Positions 10,055 through 19,191 of a DNA stretch of 64,000 nucleotides are shown here, piece by piece. The translations under genes and the position numbers were made by a program. Under the pieces are notes generated by a model. The model made no database searches. It was not told the origin of the DNA and worked only from the letters and a program-made list of their open reading frames with translations. Source of the stretch: Nitrosopumilus adriaticus. GTDB lineage: Archaea > Thermoproteota > Nitrososphaeria > Nitrososphaerales > Nitrosopumilaceae. The stretch lies in assembly GCF_000956175.1 (NCBI RefSeq), contig NZ_CP011070.1, positions 1,730,147-1,794,146 on the forward strand. Direction: 5' to 3'. Each line of letters opens with the position of its first letter. Position 1 is the first letter of the stretch.

Positions 10055-11089
10055 TTGTTGAATGAGATTAAAATTCGAAGTATAAAAATTGGTTCAAAAC
10101 ATCCAGTTTTTGTAATTGCAGAAGCAGGAATTAATCATAATGGTTCTTTTTCTATAGCGAAAAAATTAGTTGATATGGCAAAAAAAGCAGGTGTTAATTG
10201 CATAAAATTTCAAACACATATTACAGAAGAAGAAATGACAAAAACAAAAATTCTACCAGGTAAGATTTCAAAAAAACCATTGTGGGACATAATTAAAAAT
10301 TGTGAATTAACAGAAAACGAAGAAGTAAAACTGAGTAAGTATTGTAAAGAAAGAAAAATTCTTTTTTTATCTACTCCATTTTCTATCACTGCCGTAGAAA
10401 GATTAGAAAAAATAAAAATGCCAGCATATAAAATTGGTTCTGGAGAACTAACAAATATTCCATTCTTAGAACATATTGCAAAAACGAAGAAACCAGTAAT
10501 TCTTTCTACAGGTATGTCAGAAATGAATGAAATAAAAACTGCAGTCAGATTGTTTAAAAAATATAAAACTCCACTTGCTTTACTTCAAACAACATCAGAA
10601 TATCCATGTGACTATAAGGATATTAATTTAGGAGTTATAGAAAAATATCAAAAAGTATTCAAAATTCCAATTGGAATTTCTGATCATTCCATTGGAATCT
10701 ATACTGCATTAGGGGCCGTTGCAAAAGGTGCATGTATTGTTGAAAAGCATATAACATTAAATAAAAAAATGTCAGGACCGGATCAGAAATTATCTTTAGA
10801 ATATAAAGAATTATCAGAATTAGTTAAAGGGTGTAAAGCAATTAAAGAAGCATTAGGAAACTCTAAAAAAATTCTAAAAAAAGAATTACCCGTTTTACGA
10901 TTTGCAAGAGAATCAGTTGTTACATTAAACAAAATTTCAAAAAATGAAAAGTTTACCCATGATAATTTAACCACAAAAAGGCCAAATACTGGTCAAATAC
11001 CTGCAAAAGATTTCCACAAAATTATTGGTAAAAAGGCTAAAAAAGATCTTCATAAAAATAAACAATTGAAATATAGTGATATTATTTGA
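10055..11089 (+). CDS. neuB: Nonulosonic acid synthase (NeuB/LegI family)
   Basis: 344 residues from TTG at 10055. The NeuB barrel starts FVIAEAGINHNG, followed by CIKFQTH and the active-site stretches KIGSGELTN, LSTGMSEM, GISDHSIG and EKHITL. A C-terminal SAF (antifreeze-like) domain ends the protein (RPNTGQIPAKDF). The enzyme condenses phosphoenolpyruvate with a six-carbon N-acyl sugar to form a nine-carbon nonulosonic acid. Its TGA overlaps the TTG start of the next gene (TTGA), so synthase and epimerase are translationally coupled. Neu, Leg or another product cannot be settled from sequence alone. Confidence 0.93.
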   Translation: MLNEIKIRSIKIGSKHPVFVIAEAGINHNGSFSIAKKLVDMAKKAGVNCIKFQTHITEEEMTKTKILPGKISKKPLWDIIKNCELTENEEVKLSKYCKERKILFLSTPFSITAVERLEKIKMPAYKIGSGELTNIPFLEHIAKTKKPVILSTGMSEMNEIKTAVRLFKKYKTPLALLQTTSEYPCDYKDINLGVIEKYQKVFKIPIGISDHSIGIYTALGAVAKGACIVEKHITLNKKMSGPDQKLSLEYKELSELVKGCKAIKEALGNSKKILKKELPVLRFARESVVTLNKISKNEKFTHDNLTTKRPNTGQIPAKDFHKIIGKKAKKDLHKNKQLKYSDII

Positions 11090-12228
11090 AAAGAAAAATT
11101 TTGTTTGTTACTGAAAGAAGAGCAGATTATTCTAAATTACGACCAGTAATTAGTGCAGTAAAAAAATCAAAAAAATTTGAATATTATTTAGTTGTAACAG
11201 GTAGCCATTTATCAAAAAAACATGGAAGTACTATTGATGAAATAAAAAATGATGGATTCAGGATTTATAAAAAATTTCATATGTTTTATGATAATGAGGA
11301 TGACTCCCCTGCTACAATGACATTAGCATTTGGAAGAGCTATTGAAAATTTAACCAAGATTATAAAATCATTAAAACCAGATATTGTATTTTCTGGTTTT
11401 GATATTGGTGCAAATTTTGCTGCAGCAATTGTTGGTGCACATATGAATATTCATGTAGCACATTTAGAAGGAGGAGAAATTACAGGAACAATAGATGAAT
11501 CAATTCGACATGCAACAACAAAATTTTCACATATTCATTTTACTAGTAGTAAAGAGGCGTCAAAGAGGCTTATCAAGTTAGGAGAATCCCCCAAGAATAT
11601 CTTTACAGTAGGAAATCCATCATTAGATGTAATAAAATCTATTAAATTTTTATCAAAAAATGAACTTGAGAAAGAATTTGACATAGATCTTAAAAAACCA
11701 TTTTTATTAGTTGTTCAGCATACAGTTACTACAGAAATCAATAAAATTGACAGATATTTCTTAGAAACAATTAATGCTATCAAAGAATCAGACATACAAT
11801 CAATTATTATCTCTGGAAATATTGATGCAGGCTCGCAGAGAATAAAAAAGATCATTAAAAATTCAAAAATTTCTCATTATGAACACTTACCATTTAAAAA
11901 ATACATTAGTTTGCTTTATCATGCTTCAGCAATAATTGGTAATTCAAGTAGTGGAATAATGGAAGCACCATTTTTACATATTCCATCAATAAATATAGGA
12001 ACTAGACAGGAAGGAAGAAGTAAAAACAAGAGTATCATAAATGTAACTTATAATAAAGAAGAGATTAAAAAGGCAATCAGAAAAATTCTTAATGATAAAA
12101 AATTTTTAGTGCAAATTAAGAAGCAAAAACCTCAACATGGTAAGGGTGAAGCATCAAATAAAATTGTAAAAATATTAGAGGATTTAGATTTAGAAAAAAT
12201 ACCTATTCAAAAGAAATTAGCATACTAA
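11086..12228 (+). CDS. neuC: UDP-GlcNAc 2-epimerase, hydrolysing (NeuC/LegG family)
   Basis: 380 residues from TTG at 11086, overlapping the NeuB stop. Recognisable segments are FVTERRADYSKLRPV, TGSHLSKKHG, HLEGGEITGTIDESIRHATTKFSH and the C-terminal GNSSSGIMEAP substrate loop. The family releases UDP while epimerising C2, giving ManNAc or the diacetamido-trideoxymannose used by LegI. Together with the two preceding genes it gives three consecutive steps of a nonulosonate pathway. Usual length and an intact catalytic region make the call firm. Confidence 0.92.
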   Translation: MKRKILFVTERRADYSKLRPVISAVKKSKKFEYYLVVTGSHLSKKHGSTIDEIKNDGFRIYKKFHMFYDNEDDSPATMTLAFGRAIENLTKIIKSLKPDIVFSGFDIGANFAAAIVGAHMNIHVAHLEGGEITGTIDESIRHATTKFSHIHFTSSKEASKRLIKLGESPKNIFTVGNPSLDVIKSIKFLSKNELEKEFDIDLKKPFLLVVQHTVTTEINKIDRYFLETINAIKESDIQSIIISGNIDAGSQRIKKIIKNSKISHYEHLPFKKYISLLYHASAIIGNSSSGIMEAPFLHIPSINIGTRQEGRSKNKSIINVTYNKEEIKKAIRKILNDKKFLVQIKKQKPQHGKGEASNKIVKILEDLDLEKIPIQKKLAY

Positions 12229-12250
12229 ATTATGTTAAATACGTAACAAA

Positions 12251-13717
12251 CTAAAATCGGAAATAAATAAAATCTTCAGGATTTCCATCAAAGAAAAATA
12301 GAATAGAGGACATAATAATTATTAGAATTAGAATCCAATATGAAAGTCTCATATTAGAAATACTTTCAACCAAATTAGGTTTCTTGAAAGTTATAAAATT
12401 CAAAATAACAAATAATATAATCAATCCAATTGCAAATCTATGTTGAGAAGCAGTTGTAAAAAGACTAATTAATTGAAAATCTATCAAAACATATTTTTCA
12501 ATTGAATACATCATACTGTCTACATCATGTACTCTAAATGGAATCCATGCTAGAAACACAAAATACTGTGTGACTGATATTGAAACTATTTTTCCTATTT
12601 TTGATTTGAAAAATGAATTGTTTTTAAGAATTGGGAATTTATTTAGAATTAATTTGTGAACTGCAAGATATAATCCGTGTAATAATCCCCAGACAACAAA
12701 ATTCCATGATGCTCCATGCCATAATCCTCCTAGGAACATAACTGTCATCAAATTGAAATATGTTCTGCCTGTAGATTTCTTGTTTCCACCTAATGGAATG
12801 TACAGATAGTCTCGAAGCCAACTTGACAGTGAGATGTGCCATCTTCTCCAAAAATCTGATGGAGAGGTTGCAAAATACGGTTTGTTGAAGTTCAGGGGCA
12901 ACTTGAAGCCTAGAATTAGTGCAGCTCCAATTGCAATGTCAGAATAACCTGAAAAATCACCATAGATTTGAATGCCAAAAGCTATTGTGCCTAAAATAAT
13001 TGTAAATGACTCTAAGCCAATAGGATTTGAAAATATATCATTTACCATAGGTGCGATATTATCTGCAAAAAACATTTTCTTAAGAAAACCAAACGCCATA
13101 ATTGTTATGCCTAGTTTGAGATTTCTGTCATGAATTGAGATCAGAGATAGTCTGTTGGTTCCAAAGTTCTCCATCTTTTCTCTTAGTTGGGGCAAAAAGT
13201 CCTTGGCTCTTACAATGGGTCCTGCAACTAGCTGTGGGAAAAATGCCACAAACAAAGCAAATTCTCTTAATGTTTTACTAGGCTCTAATTTCCCTCGATA
13301 GATATCAGCAGTATAACTAATTGTTTGAAACGTGTAAAATGAAATTCCTATGGGTAATGCAAGATTGAGAAATGGAATTGATTCGAATCCTAACGAATGA
13401 GATACTGCATTGATTTGAGATATTCCAAAATCAGCATACTTGAAGAATCCCAATAATCCAAGGTTTCCAGCAAGACTGATTGAGAATATTATTTTTTTGC
13501 GGGTAATATTTTGTGATTTCCAAATTTCTCTACCTGCATAAAAATCAAGAAGTGTAGAAAATATCAGTAGAATAATCAGATAGTTACTGGTATAATAAAA
13601 GAAAAAGTATGATGCAACAAGTAAGAAGAGATGTTGAAACTTTCTATATTTGAAAATTACAACTACTGATACTACAAAAATAAAAAATATTATAAAATCA
13701 GGGGAATTGAAAAGCAT
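12251..13717 (-). CDS. MBOAT-family membrane O-acyltransferase (AlgI/DltB-like)
   Basis: 488 residues with many hydrophobic segments. The MBOAT core is clear: PIGISFYTFQTISY, DFWRRWHISLSSWLRDYLYIP and the catalytic-histidine segment LGGLWHGASWNFV. AlgI/DltB-type proteins pass an acyl group (often acetyl) across the membrane to an exported polymer. Its ATG overlaps the TAA of the upstream SGNH-like gene (TAATG), so the two are translationally coupled, like AlgI with AlgJ/AlgX. It probably acetylates an exported glycan. The acceptor is unknown. Confidence 0.9.
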   Translation of the reverse strand: MLFNSPDFIIFFIFVVSVVVIFKYRKFQHLFLLVASYFFFYYTSNYLIILLIFSTLLDFYAGREIWKSQNITRKKIIFSISLAGNLGLLGFFKYADFGISQINAVSHSLGFESIPFLNLALPIGISFYTFQTISYTADIYRGKLEPSKTLREFALFVAFFPQLVAGPIVRAKDFLPQLREKMENFGTNRLSLISIHDRNLKLGITIMAFGFLKKMFFADNIAPMVNDIFSNPIGLESFTIILGTIAFGIQIYGDFSGYSDIAIGAALILGFKLPLNFNKPYFATSPSDFWRRWHISLSSWLRDYLYIPLGGNKKSTGRTYFNLMTVMFLGGLWHGASWNFVVWGLLHGLYLAVHKLILNKFPILKNNSFFKSKIGKIVSISVTQYFVFLAWIPFRVHDVDSMMYSIEKYVLIDFQLISLFTTASQHRFAIGLIILFVILNFITFKKPNLVESISNMRLSYWILILIIIMSSILFFFDGNPEDFIYFRF

Positions 13718-14643
13718 TATGTTTCCTCGATAATCATTTTTGCAATGTCTTGATTAAAGATAAAACCTTTAGGACCATGAACAATATGGTTTGGTGAACT
13801 CCAGATCTCAGATTTTGTGTAATTAGTTAACAATGAATTAACATGTATATCGTATTTATTTTCAATAAATTCAATTATGTTTTCAAAGTTCTTTTTATCA
13901 ACATCATTTAATGTCTCCAGATATTCTGAATTATGAGGCGTGATAAATAAAATCACATCAATGTTATTATTTTCAAATTGATTTAGCAAAAAAATCAAAG
14001 ATTGTAATTGTAAATTATTCTCAGGCTCAGGTATCTTAGTTACTTCAGCATTATTCTTATAAAAAATTCCTATGTCTTCAAGATACATGATATTAGAATG
14101 TCTTTCAGAATATGGAAAAAAAGGAGTGGATGTCATACTGGTAGCATGAGATGGCGTTACTCCAACAATATTTCTAATAACATTCAAAGTAGTTAGTTTA
14201 GGATTTTGAAGAAAATCAGCTTCAAAATAAAAGGAATTTTTAATAAAATTTTCCGGATTAGGAAGTGGATATTCATTATTAATTGGAGTTATGCCTGCAA
14301 AATCCCTAAACCCAAGTCCATAGACCACTAGAATTGGTTTCAATGAATGAATTTGTGAAAAATGTTTTAATCTCTTTGTAGGTGTATCAGAACCCTTGGC
14401 CAGATTATAGATTTCAAATTCCTCAGAATGATTTTCATTAATAATTTTCTCAATTTCCTCAGAATCAAGCATGCCAACATGACTAGAACCAATTAATAAT
14501 ATTTTATCAGAATCATCAAAAGTTCTGGAGAAAAATTGTGTTTCATTAGTAGTCATTTCTTTTTGAAAAATATATTGAAATGAAACAAAAAGAGAAAATG
14601 AGATTAATAATGCTAAAGAAATTGATAATAGAATTTTTTTCAA
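13717..14643 (-). CDS. SGNH-like (AlgJ/AlgX/DltD-type) membrane-anchored protein
   Basis: 308 residues with a single N-terminal hydrophobic helix (about residues 4-25) that should anchor an extracytoplasmic domain. The block I motif is ILLIGSSHVGML (Gly-Ser-Ser-His). A later PNHIVHGPKGF segment may supply the block V His. DltD and AlgJ/X partners of MBOAT proteins share this plan and complete acyl transfer outside the membrane. Start is a TTG at 14643. Coupling to the MBOAT gene is the strongest support; overall similarity is modest. Confidence 0.65.
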   Translation of the reverse strand: MKKILLSISLALLISFSLFVSFQYIFQKEMTTNETQFFSRTFDDSDKILLIGSSHVGMLDSEEIEKIINENHSEEFEIYNLAKGSDTPTKRLKHFSQIHSLKPILVVYGLGFRDFAGITPINNEYPLPNPENFIKNSFYFEADFLQNPKLTTLNVIRNIVGVTPSHATSMTSTPFFPYSERHSNIMYLEDIGIFYKNNAEVTKIPEPENNLQLQSLIFLLNQFENNNIDVILFITPHNSEYLETLNDVDKKNFENIIEFIENKYDIHVNSLLTNYTKSEIWSSPNHIVHGPKGFIFNQDIAKMIIEET

Positions 14644-14728
14644 TGTGAGATATTTAAGAATAATCCATTATACATATTTAGATTCAAAAAAAGAATAACT
14701 TTTAGAGTAACATAAGGAAGTAAATTTA

Positions 14729-15561
14729 ATGAGGAAAATTCTTGTCACAGGATCTACAGGATTTATTGGAAAAGATCTCACAAAGAAAATCCCCAATTCA
14801 ATTATTATTAAAGATTTTAGAGAAAATGAAAAAATTAATTTACAAAATAAAAATGATGTAATGAAAATTGAATCTGTAGATACAGTAATTCATCTTGCTG
14901 GAAAGACACCACTAAAACAAATAGAAGATATAGAATATTTTAGAAACAATCTTAGTGCTACAACAAACATTTTAGAATATTGTATAAAAAAAATATTAAA
15001 AAATTAATTTATGTAAGTAGCTATGTATACGGAAATCCGAAATATTCTCCAATCGATGAAAATCATCCAATTCACCCACATAATGCATATACAGAAAGTA
15101 AATACCTAGGAGAAAGATTATGTGAGTTTTTTTCAAAAAATTCAGAATTAAGTGTAATTATATTAAGGCCATTTAATATTTTTGGAGAATCAATGAAAGA
15201 AGGATATTTGTTGAGTAATTTGATAAATTCTGCAAAAACTGATAAAAAAATTAAAATCCTAAATAAAAATTCTAAAAGAGATTTTCTATATATTGATGAT
15301 TTTGTGGATGCGATTTTAAAAGCTTTAGATTATAATTGCAAATTTGAAATATTTAACGTTGGTTATGGAAGATCATTCTCCTTTATTGAAATAATTTCTA
15401 AAATAGAAAATTTTCTCAATAAAAAACTCAATATTGAGTATGAATATGATGAAAAACAATTAATCCCAAAAATTGAAGCAAACATAACAAAAATTAAAAA
15501 TAATTTAAAATGGGAACCAAAGATGAATTTTGAAGACGAATTATTCAGATTGTTAAAATAA
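14729..15561 (+). pseudogene. NAD-dependent epimerase/dehydratase, frameshifted
   Basis: The first frame (ATG at 14729) has the NAD loop GSTGFIG and VIHLAGKTPL but stops at 15007. The second frame continues with KKLIYVSSYVYGNP and YTESKYLGERL (YxxxK) and ends at 15561. Adding one A to the A8 run at 14986-14993 joins them as YCIKKNIKKLIYVSS, giving 277 residues, a normal extended SDR. As with the other SDRs here it should act on a nucleotide sugar. It is close in style to the gene at 4499-5383. Confidence 0.82.
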
Positions 15562-15567
15562 ATTATT

Positions 15568-16590
15568 TTATGATTGTGTCAATTTTTTATATAATTCTAG
15601 ATATTTTTTTCCAATATTAGACCAATCATACTCTTGAACTAGTTCAAAAGCATTGTTAGAAAGTTTTTGTAACTTTTCTGTATTATGTATTATTGAATTT
15701 ATTGAATTGAGTAACTCAACAGAGCTGTTAGGTTCAATTAAAATTCCAGTCTTATTATTTTCAAATAATTCTACATTTCCACCTATAGCAGTAGCAATTA
15801 CTGGAGTTTTACATGCCATTGCTTCAAGTAATGTTGCACTAATTCCTTCAGCAAGTGAAGGCTGGATTAATAATTTAGATCCACGGATTAAAGGAATTGT
15901 TTTTTCTTTAGGTTGATACCCCAAATAATGAATATTTTTATTAGTTTTAATTGATTCTGTTACAGTTTCTTTTTCTGGTCCATCACCTACAATCAATAAA
16001 TGAATATCTTTAGGAAGATTTTTTGCAGTTTCAAGTATTGTTAGAATACCTTTTTCTTTTGATAAACGACCAGCAAAAATTATTTGTTTTTCATACCTAG
16101 TATCAATGCCAGAAGGTATTGATTTGATATCAATTGCGTTTGGAATGAAAGTGACTTTTGGGCCTAATTTACTATAATATTCAAATGCTTCTTTAGAACC
16201 TGCGGTAACAGCATCAGCCCATTCAAAAGCATTTTTTTCGTATTTATTTGAAAAATTTGAACTTGATTGCCCATGAAGCATTCCAATTTGTTCACTATAA
16301 ATTCCATGAATGGTAAGAATTTTTTTTCCAGAAATATTTTTCATTGCAAGTGCAGCTATTGGATGCTGTGCATGAACTATATCATAAGGTTTCATTAATT
16401 TTGCTTTTAAAAAAGAAGAAATCAAAAAGCTGGGATTTTTTAATTTTTTAATTGGAATTACAGGAGTATTTTCTGAAGAAAGTACATCCACATGATGGCC
16501 ATTTTCTTTAAGAAATTTTATTAAATCTCTAACATGTTGTGCCACTCCACCAATTCCTTTTAATGTTGGTGAAATAAGGAGAATTTTCAC
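15568..16590 (-). CDS. Glycosyltransferase family 4 (GT-B)
   Basis: 340 residues from a GTG at 16590. The N-terminal acceptor domain has SPTLKGIGGVAQHVRDL; the donor domain has IIFAGRLSKEKGI, LLIVGDGPE and the EX7E-type signature LIQPSLAEGISATLLEAMACKTPVIATAIGG. It is a typical retaining GT4 enzyme that probably extends a lipid-linked or surface glycan. It converges with the frameshifted epimerase, leaving only 6 bp between them. Donor and linkage are unknown. Confidence 0.9.
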   Translation of the reverse strand: MKILLISPTLKGIGGVAQHVRDLIKFLKENGHHVDVLSSENTPVIPIKKLKNPSFLISSFLKAKLMKPYDIVHAQHPIAALAMKNISGKKILTIHGIYSEQIGMLHGQSSSNFSNKYEKNAFEWADAVTAGSKEAFEYYSKLGPKVTFIPNAIDIKSIPSGIDTRYEKQIIFAGRLSKEKGILTILETAKNLPKDIHLLIVGDGPEKETVTESIKTNKNIHYLGYQPKEKTIPLIRGSKLLIQPSLAEGISATLLEAMACKTPVIATAIGGNVELFENNKTGILIEPNSSVELLNSINSIIHNTEKLQKLSNNAFELVQEYDWSNIGKKYLELYKKLTQS

Positions 16591-16608
16591 ATAACAAAAT
16601 TAGTTGGT

Positions 16609-16622
16609 GACCTTTTAAGGTC
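16609..16622. promoter_or_regulatory. Palindrome overlapping the likely box A of the GT4 gene
   Basis: GACCTT-TT-AAGGTC has perfect 6-bp arms around TT. It lies 19-32 bp upstream of the minus-strand GTG at 16590, so the TTTTAA core is placed where a box A would be. It is either a promoter with an operator-like frame or a chance palindrome. Confidence 0.3.
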
Positions 16623-16639
16623 TTGGATTAAAAATCCTT

Positions 16640-18304
16640 TTACATTGTAGCTTGTGCAGCATCATGGAACATCTGACTCTTTGCACAGCCAGCAGCAAGT
16701 TCATCACCTGCTCCACGTCTCATGAGACCACGATATAATCCATCTTCAAGTTTAACGCCTTCTCTTTCTTCCCATTCCTCTACAGTGATAGAATATTTCT
16801 TTTGGATTCTGTCTCTATACCATTCTGGAATTACATTGAATGCACAGAATGGAACTATTCTAAGATCTGGAGTTAGATAGTGAATATCACATCTTTGTAA
16901 TCTTTCAAGATCTTCATTGTATTTGTCTTGAAAGTGCATCATACCAAGGAATAATCCTTTGACATGCCATGAACCAACTGAATCAAATGATCTCTTCATA
17001 AGGATATTACCAAACATTTTTGCTAAATCCAATCCTGCTGGTTGTTTCTTTGTATCAACAAAGCCTTTGAGTTTTCTTACAACTTCTAGCATTGTAAAGT
17101 ATTTGTTTTTACCAGAACGAATCTCTTCTGCTTTATCTTCAAATAATTCTAACATTCCTTGAATGTCACAGAATTTTGTTAATGGGACAAACTTCTTTGT
17201 ATCTGCATCTTCAAAGATGTATGTTCCTGCACCACAAGCAAAGTGAATTGATAATTCGTATTTTGGTTTGCTTGAGAATGCTTCAATTACATTTGTTAAT
17301 GGCATGCAACTTGGGACTGGGAACCAGTCATCAACTGTTACTTCCCCGTTAGTTTGTTCCTCAATTCTTTGAACACAATCAGGAACTGTGATTCTATATT
17401 TTTCACGTTCAGATTTACCCATTCTTCCAGTTAATGATACTGGTTGAAAGTTTACAGCGTGCACTACATCCATGTTCTTTTGTGCATATCTGATAATCCC
17501 ACCTAATTCATGATCATTGATTGATTTGATTACTGTTGGAACAAATACCACAGTAGTACCTGTCTTTCTGCAACTATCAAGTGCATATGGAATTTCCCAG
17601 TGGTTCTTTGGATTTGTTCTTGCAGTTACACCATCAAAGGAAAGATACAAGTTGTTACATCCAGCAAGTCTTACTTCTCTTGCTGCTTCCGGATCCATGG
17701 CGTGTCTAATACCATTGGTATTCATCTGAATATGGTCAACACCTTCTTCTTTCATTATTTTAATAACATCAGCAATATCTTCTCTAAGCATTGGTTCTCC
17801 ACCAGTAATTTGCATAGAGTTTCCTGGAATTGGTCTTTCAGATCTTAGTGTCTTCATCATTGCTCTGACTTGAGTATGATCTGGTTCATACATGTAAGCG
17901 CCTTCAAGGCCTTTTTTTACATAGAAAAAGCAATACCAACATGTCAAATCACATCTATTAGTTACAATCATGTTTGCAAGTCCACTGTGTGATAAGTGAT
18001 TTGAGCATAATCCACAGTTATTAGGACATGAACATTTGTCAATCATTACGTTTGGAGAATGGGCACCTTTTCCATCCATCCAGTATGTACTAAATTTCTT
18101 GTACATTTCATAAGAACCAAAGTATAATTCCTCACATTCACCGTGAGTTGGACAAACTTTAGACATGAAGACCTTGTTATCTCTCTCAAAGACTTCAGCA
18201 TCCAGAATCATGTTACAGTCTGGACAAATACTTTGAGTGAATCTAATTGTGGATTTTTTACCTAAATTTTTTGTTGATTGATTGGATATCTGAATTAGTG
18301 CCAT
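16640..18304 (-). CDS. tes: Radical SAM protein, tetraether lipid synthase (Tes)-like
   Basis: 554 residues. The radical SAM CxxxCxxC motif is CDLTCWYC (C118, C122, C125), followed by the SAM-binding ITGGEP. The N-terminal region carries many cysteines: CPDC (27, 30), C51 and C57, then C91, C93, C97 and C100, suggesting an extra metal site plus auxiliary iron-sulfur clusters. This order, with SHSGLANMIVTNRCDLTCWYC, matches the MJ0619-type family shown to join two archaeol chains into the C40 chains of GDGT membrane lipids. Thaumarchaeota make GDGTs, so the role fits. A box A (TTATATAG on the minus strand) about 30 bp upstream implies a very short leader. Confidence 0.85.
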   Translation of the reverse strand: MALIQISNQSTKNLGKKSTIRFTQSICPDCNMILDAEVFERDNKVFMSKVCPTHGECEELYFGSYEMYKKFSTYWMDGKGAHSPNVMIDKCSCPNNCGLCSNHLSHSGLANMIVTNRCDLTCWYCFFYVKKGLEGAYMYEPDHTQVRAMMKTLRSERPIPGNSMQITGGEPMLREDIADVIKIMKEEGVDHIQMNTNGIRHAMDPEAAREVRLAGCNNLYLSFDGVTARTNPKNHWEIPYALDSCRKTGTTVVFVPTVIKSINDHELGGIIRYAQKNMDVVHAVNFQPVSLTGRMGKSEREKYRITVPDCVQRIEEQTNGEVTVDDWFPVPSCMPLTNVIEAFSSKPKYELSIHFACGAGTYIFEDADTKKFVPLTKFCDIQGMLELFEDKAEEIRSGKNKYFTMLEVVRKLKGFVDTKKQPAGLDLAKMFGNILMKRSFDSVGSWHVKGLFLGMMHFQDKYNEDLERLQRCDIHYLTPDLRIVPFCAFNVIPEWYRDRIQKKYSITVEEWEEREGVKLEDGLYRGLMRRGAGDELAAGCAKSQMFHDAAQATM

Positions 18305-18329
18305 ACCTGTAATCGAAATTCTTCTGAAA

Positions 18330-18340
18330 TACTATATAAT
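18330..18340 (-). promoter_or_regulatory. Probable box A for the Tes-like gene
   Basis: On the minus strand this reads as a TTATATAG-type TATA element, centred about 32 bp from the start codon at 18304. That distance predicts a nearly leaderless transcript. Confidence 0.5.
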
Positions 18341-18342
18341 CC

Positions 18343-18368
18343 ATTTCACACTCACCCCCGTGTGGAAT
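18343..18368. promoter_or_regulatory. Imperfect palindrome between the Tes-like and TrmB genes
   Basis: ATTTCACAC (18343-18351) and GTGTGGAAT (18360-18368) are inverted arms matching at 8 of 9 positions, separated by TCACCCCC. The element lies between the divergent box A elements of the Tes-like gene and the TrmB-family gene. A two-fold symmetric site here could be an operator for the adjacent regulator. Confidence 0.4.
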
Positions 18369-18389
18369 TTAGTAATTAGGCATACCTGA

Positions 18390-18397
18390 TTTAAATA
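18390..18397 (+). promoter_or_regulatory. Probable box A for the TrmB-DtxR pair
   Basis: TTTAAATA lies 26-33 bp upstream of the ATG at 18423, an ideal archaeal TATA spacing for a leaderless transcript. Confidence 0.55.
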
Positions 18398-18422
18398 CCA
18401 AAACTGATCGACTAGATCGCAT

Positions 18423-19190
18423 ATGAGTATCTCTGATAAAACAAGAAAGGCATTAGAAAAAATCGGTCTAACTAGTTATGAAATTAGAACATTCTCTGCA
18501 TTACTCAAATCTGGTGAGTTGACAGCTTCAGATCTTAGTCAAAAATCAGGAGTACCATATTCAAAAATTTACGAAGTATTAGGAACTCTAGAGGATAAGG
18601 GATGGATAGGATCAGATGATTCAAGACCAACAAAATACTTTGCAAAATCACCTTCTACCGGACTAGAAACTACTAAACAAAAAATGGAAAATGATTTTTC
18701 TCAAAATCAGAATGTAATATTAAATGAGTTAGTTCCATTATATGAAAAAAGTGGAACTAGTGAAAGACCAGATATTTGGGTACTTTCAGGTGCCATTAAC
18801 ATTGCAGCTAAAATTTTAGAGATGGTAGATACTTGTAGAAATGAAGTAATGATTGCATTACCTGAAGCTGGAGTAGATTTAGTAAAACAAGCATTACCAA
18901 AATTAAGATCACTTCATGATAAAGGTGTAGACATTACAATTCTTACTTCAGATAAGATGGACAAAGAATCAATCAAGGCAATCAAGCGTGTTTCAACTGT
19001 AAAAATAAAAAAAGGTCTATTTGGAGGAGGTATAATTTCTGATAAAAGATATGTTGTAATTTTATTAGGTCCAGAAATAGGAGGTGCCAATACTTCAGAA
19101 GTTGTAGCAATTTGGGCAGATCATGCAGGATTGGCAGGATTTGCACGTCAATACTTTGAATATTTATTAAAAGATTCAAAGGTGATATAA
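18423..19190 (+). CDS. TrmB-family transcriptional regulator
   Basis: 255 residues. The N-terminal winged helix is ALEKIGLTSYEIRTFSALL followed by ELTASDLSQKSGVPYSKIYEVL, the TrmB signature. A linker helix and an effector-binding, phospholipase-D-like domain follow (VMIALPEAGVDLV, VDITILTSDK). TrmB proteins act as repressors or activators that respond to sugars or other metabolites. It is divergent from the Tes-like gene across about 118 bp with a palindrome, and one base pair separates it from the DtxR-family gene, so both regulators are probably co-transcribed. Effector and targets are unknown. Confidence 0.88.
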   Translation: MSISDKTRKALEKIGLTSYEIRTFSALLKSGELTASDLSQKSGVPYSKIYEVLGTLEDKGWIGSDDSRPTKYFAKSPSTGLETTKQKMENDFSQNQNVILNELVPLYEKSGTSERPDIWVLSGAINIAAKILEMVDTCRNEVMIALPEAGVDLVKQALPKLRSLHDKGVDITILTSDKMDKESIKAIKRVSTVKIKKGLFGGGIISDKRYVVILLGPEIGGANTSEVVAIWADHAGLAGFARQYFEYLLKDSKVI

Positions 19191-19191
19191 T

